From NCBI GenBank assembly GCA_913053915.1, contig CAJXGP010000111.1, positions 1-6,797 of the forward strand: a DNA stretch of 6,797 bases. The letters run 5' to 3'. The notes under the pieces are model-generated. The model was not told where the DNA came from, did no database searches, and saw nothing but the letters and a program-made list of their open reading frames with translations. Every line of letters begins with the position of its first letter. The first letter of the stretch is position 1. Source of the DNA: an uncultured Ignavibacteriales bacterium (GTDB lineage Bacteria > Bacteroidota > Ignavibacteria > Ignavibacteriales > Ignavibacteriaceae). The translations under genes and the position numbers were made by a program. Positions 5,954 to 6,797 of the stretch are shown in pieces.

Positions 5954-6797
5954 TCAATTTAGATACATACTTCCCGATGACATATACAGATCGTCGTCGG
6001 TTGTTTTATTCGAAGCAAATGCATTTCTTACAATATCTAAAATCATTTGCTCATTAGTTAATCCGGTGTTTAAATTGTAACACCTATATAAATACCCCAT
6101 TCCTAATCCGGGAATCAAATTAGCCTCAAGGAAGTAAGGTATTTCCTTCTCATCCATTTTAATATCAATTCTCCCATAGCCTTTTGCACCTAATGCTTTA
6201 AAAGAATCTATGGCTAATCTTGATATTATATTTTTGATATTTTCATCTTCTATTTTTAATGCTAATTCCTTATCAGCAATTTTATCTTCAAAGCCTAAAA
6301 ATCGGTCTCCTTTGATGTTTTTTTCAGCAAGAAGCTTAATGGGATAAACTTGATATGAATTATTTTTAAAATTTTGGATAATGCCGACAGTATATTCTTC
6401 ACCAATTAAATATTTTTCAACTAACGAATCGGTATTTTGGTTTTCAAATATCGATTGCACTTTTCCCCCATATTCTTCAAAATTATAAACAAGTGAATTA
6501 GAATCTATACCTCTCGAATCACCCTCATAAAGTGGTTTTATAAATAAAGGGAAGTCGAGAGGAATGTTATATCGTTTAAATTGATTTGGTTTTGCAACAA
6601 AGAAGGGGGCAGTATTACATCCGTACTCCTGAACTATTTTTTTCCCTTTACTTTTGTCAAATTCGAGTTCGATAGAATTTCTAGATGAACCTGTATATAA
6701 AATATTGTACTTATCTAGAAATTCTGAAAACCATATTTTATTTGTTGAATCTCTCTGAATTGAATTTACATCAAACCCTAAATATTTGATTCCCGAA
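5954..6797 (-). CDS. ATP-grasp ligase, D-Ala-D-Ala ligase-like (5' end outside window)
   Basis: The frame is open from the right edge to TGA 5954-5956, giving 280 visible residues; the true start lies outside the window, and the GTG at 6460 is internal. ATP-grasp enzymes use ATP to make an acyl-phosphate and join a carboxylate to an amine. The order of motifs matches D-Ala-D-Ala ligases. ILYTGSSRNS (about 32-41) resembles the 'iPYTGs' region. FPLFIKPLYEGDSRGI (about 82-97) contains an ATP-binding Lys and the glycine-rich loop. VEKYLIGEEYTVG (126-138) is the adenine-contact strand. YGRIDIKMD (207-215) and FLEANLIPGLG (222-232) supply the metal-binding Asp, Glu and Asn. The segment after the metal site (GMGYLYRCYNLN) departs from the usual ligase, so the substrate may be another peptide or amino acid. 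No cell-wall genes are visible nearby, which argues against the housekeeping ligase. The gene is about 106 bases upstream of the 85-residue gene. Confidence 0.85.
   Translation of the reverse strand, partial: SGIKYLGFDVNSIQRDSTNKIWFSEFLDKYNILYTGSSRNSIELEFDKSKGKKIVQEYGCNTAPFFVAKPNQFKRYNIPLDFPLFIKPLYEGDSRGIDSNSLVYNFEEYGGKVQSIFENQNTDSLVEKYLIGEEYTVGIIQNFKNNSYQVYPIKLLAEKNIKGDRFLGFEDKIADKELALKIEDENIKNIISRLAIDSFKALGAKGYGRIDIKMDEKEIPYFLEANLIPGLGMGYLYRCYNLNTGLTNEQMILDIVRNAFASNKTTDDDLYMSSGSMYLN

Noticed and set aside
1..6797. CRISPR array, tRNA or rRNA genes, or insertion-sequence transposase
   Set aside because: I saw no regularly spaced repeats, no cloverleaf or rRNA-like sequence, and no transposase or integrase motif in any frame.

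Overview
The window reads as accessory DNA from a low-GC member of the Bacteroidota/Chlorobiota group, most likely Ignavibacteria-like. The main evidence is the first gene: it has a signal peptide, a chain of carboxypeptidase-regulatory-like beta-sandwich repeats, and a C-terminal type IX secretion (T9SS) sorting domain of the 'NYPNPFNP ... YDVMGREV ... SGIYLYQLK' type common in that group. This assignment rests on recognising the family, not on a search.

Every recognisable gene lies on the minus strand, so the window is best read right to left. At the right edge is an ATP-grasp, D-Ala-D-Ala-ligase-like gene that runs off the window (5954-6797). Next come a small 85-residue protein of unknown function (5590-5847) and, 4 bases later, a zinc-ribbon protein gene broken by one frame break and one in-frame TAG (5090-5585). 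Then follow a GNAT-like acetyltransferase gene (4604-5062) and the remains of a large phospholipase-D/SNF2-type helicase (3063-4503). A 231-base gap holds a hairpin with flanking direct repeats. A BRO-N protein gene broken at homopolymer runs follows (1999-2831), and last the T9SS-secreted protein (77-1933).

At the left edge (1-58) is a folded element that looks like one end of an integron attC recombination site. It carries an RYYYAAC/GTTRRRY core, an imperfect hairpin and a bulged base, and it is oriented as if it closed the cassette carrying the secreted-protein gene. Single-orientation, mostly unrelated genes fit a cassette array or similar accessory island. However, only this one site is convincing and it is cut by the window end.

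Gene decay is the strongest theme. The helicase has a Trp-to-stop change and an out-of-frame internal deletion that removes the whole ATPase core. The BRO-N gene has a break at an A8 run and further breaks near its 3' end. The zinc-ribbon gene has a break at another A8 run plus an amber codon. The homopolymer breaks could be real decay, slippage-tolerant expression or sequencing error. The deletion and the two stop codons are not typical homopolymer errors. I see no intact multi-gene system. The best leads are the attC-like site, the slippery heptamer in the BRO-N gene, a perfect 27-base palindrome in the same gene, and the core-deleted PLD-helicase.
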